Positions 63,989-64,000 of a stretch of 64,000 nucleotides of DNA are shown here, in pieces. A program made the position numbers and the translations under genes. The number at the start of each line of letters is the position of its first letter. Within the stretch, counting starts at the first letter, position 1. The DNA is taken from the NCBI GenBank assembly GCA_963786225.1, contig CAWAYQ010000032.1, positions 470,795-534,794 of the forward strand, written 5' to 3'. Under the pieces are notes generated by a model. That model was not told where the DNA came from. It searched no databases and saw only the letters and a list, made by a program, of their open reading frames with translations. Source of the DNA: Flaviflagellibacter sp963786225. GTDB taxonomy: Bacteria; Pseudomonadota; Alphaproteobacteria; Rhizobiales; Methylopilaceae.

Positions 63989-64000
63989 CGTTACCGGGCT

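Overview
The window looks like a chromosomal segment of a high-GC alphaproteobacterium, most likely of the order Hyphomicrobiales (Rhizobiales). The lineage signs are a C4-pathway 5-aminolevulinate synthase, the DUF2948-hisD-UPF0262 gene string, a PdhS/DivJ-type kinase, an NdvA-type glucan exporter, Irr-type iron boxes, and a tRNA-His with A73 and no encoded G-1. No genus can be named from the sequence alone.

Layout. 1-1.4 kb: tail of mscL convergent with hemA. 2-10 kb: nucleotide-sugar and glycan cluster (manC, ugd, rfbA, rfbC, rfbB, rfbD, a GT2 glycosyltransferase and an RgpF-like protein) that would supply GDP-mannose, UDP-glucuronate and dTDP-L-rhamnose for a surface polysaccharide. 10-12.9 kb: gene-poor patchwork with a decayed polymerase-like gene, a second glycosyltransferase, a 28-bp inverted repeat and tRNA-Thr. 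13-18.4 kb: murA, DUF2948, hisD, UPF0262, infA, maf, yacG, tRNA-Phe. 18.5-22 kb: a BA14K-like secreted protein, an MsbA-like exporter and a LOG-family enzyme. 22-28.3 kb: assimilatory sulfur genes (cysG, cysH, then sulfate transporter sbp-cysT-cysW-cysA). 28.4-37.1 kb: UDP-glucuronate epimerase-like gene, a secreted protein, puuB-puuA and the divergent polyamine importer potFGHI. 37.1-41.1 kb: iron importer fbpA-fbpB, bacterioferritin and its ferredoxin behind Irr-type boxes. 41-50.7 kb: sensor kinase, tRNA-His, small envelope proteins, thiE, L,D-transpeptidase, cheZ. 50.8-55.8 kb: engB, DUF423, argB, HAD phosphatase, GNAT, ndvA. 55.8-57.9 kb: groES-groEL with a CIRCE element. 58-64 kb: small stress-type proteins, a dienelactone hydrolase, a hisZ-hisG-marC operon and a PAP2 phosphatase.

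Two things stand out. First, hisZ is one open frame with an N-terminal XRE-type helix-turn-helix domain, and a perfect TATAC-N4-GTATA inverted repeat lies just upstream of its start. This suggests a histidine-pathway regulator fused to a DNA-binding domain that controls its own operon. Second, about twenty otherwise recognisable genes carry single-base frameshifts, mostly apparent one-base insertions and several in short G or C runs. That density, including housekeeping genes, looks more like uncorrected sequencing indels than true gene decay, so broken genes here should be treated as provisional.
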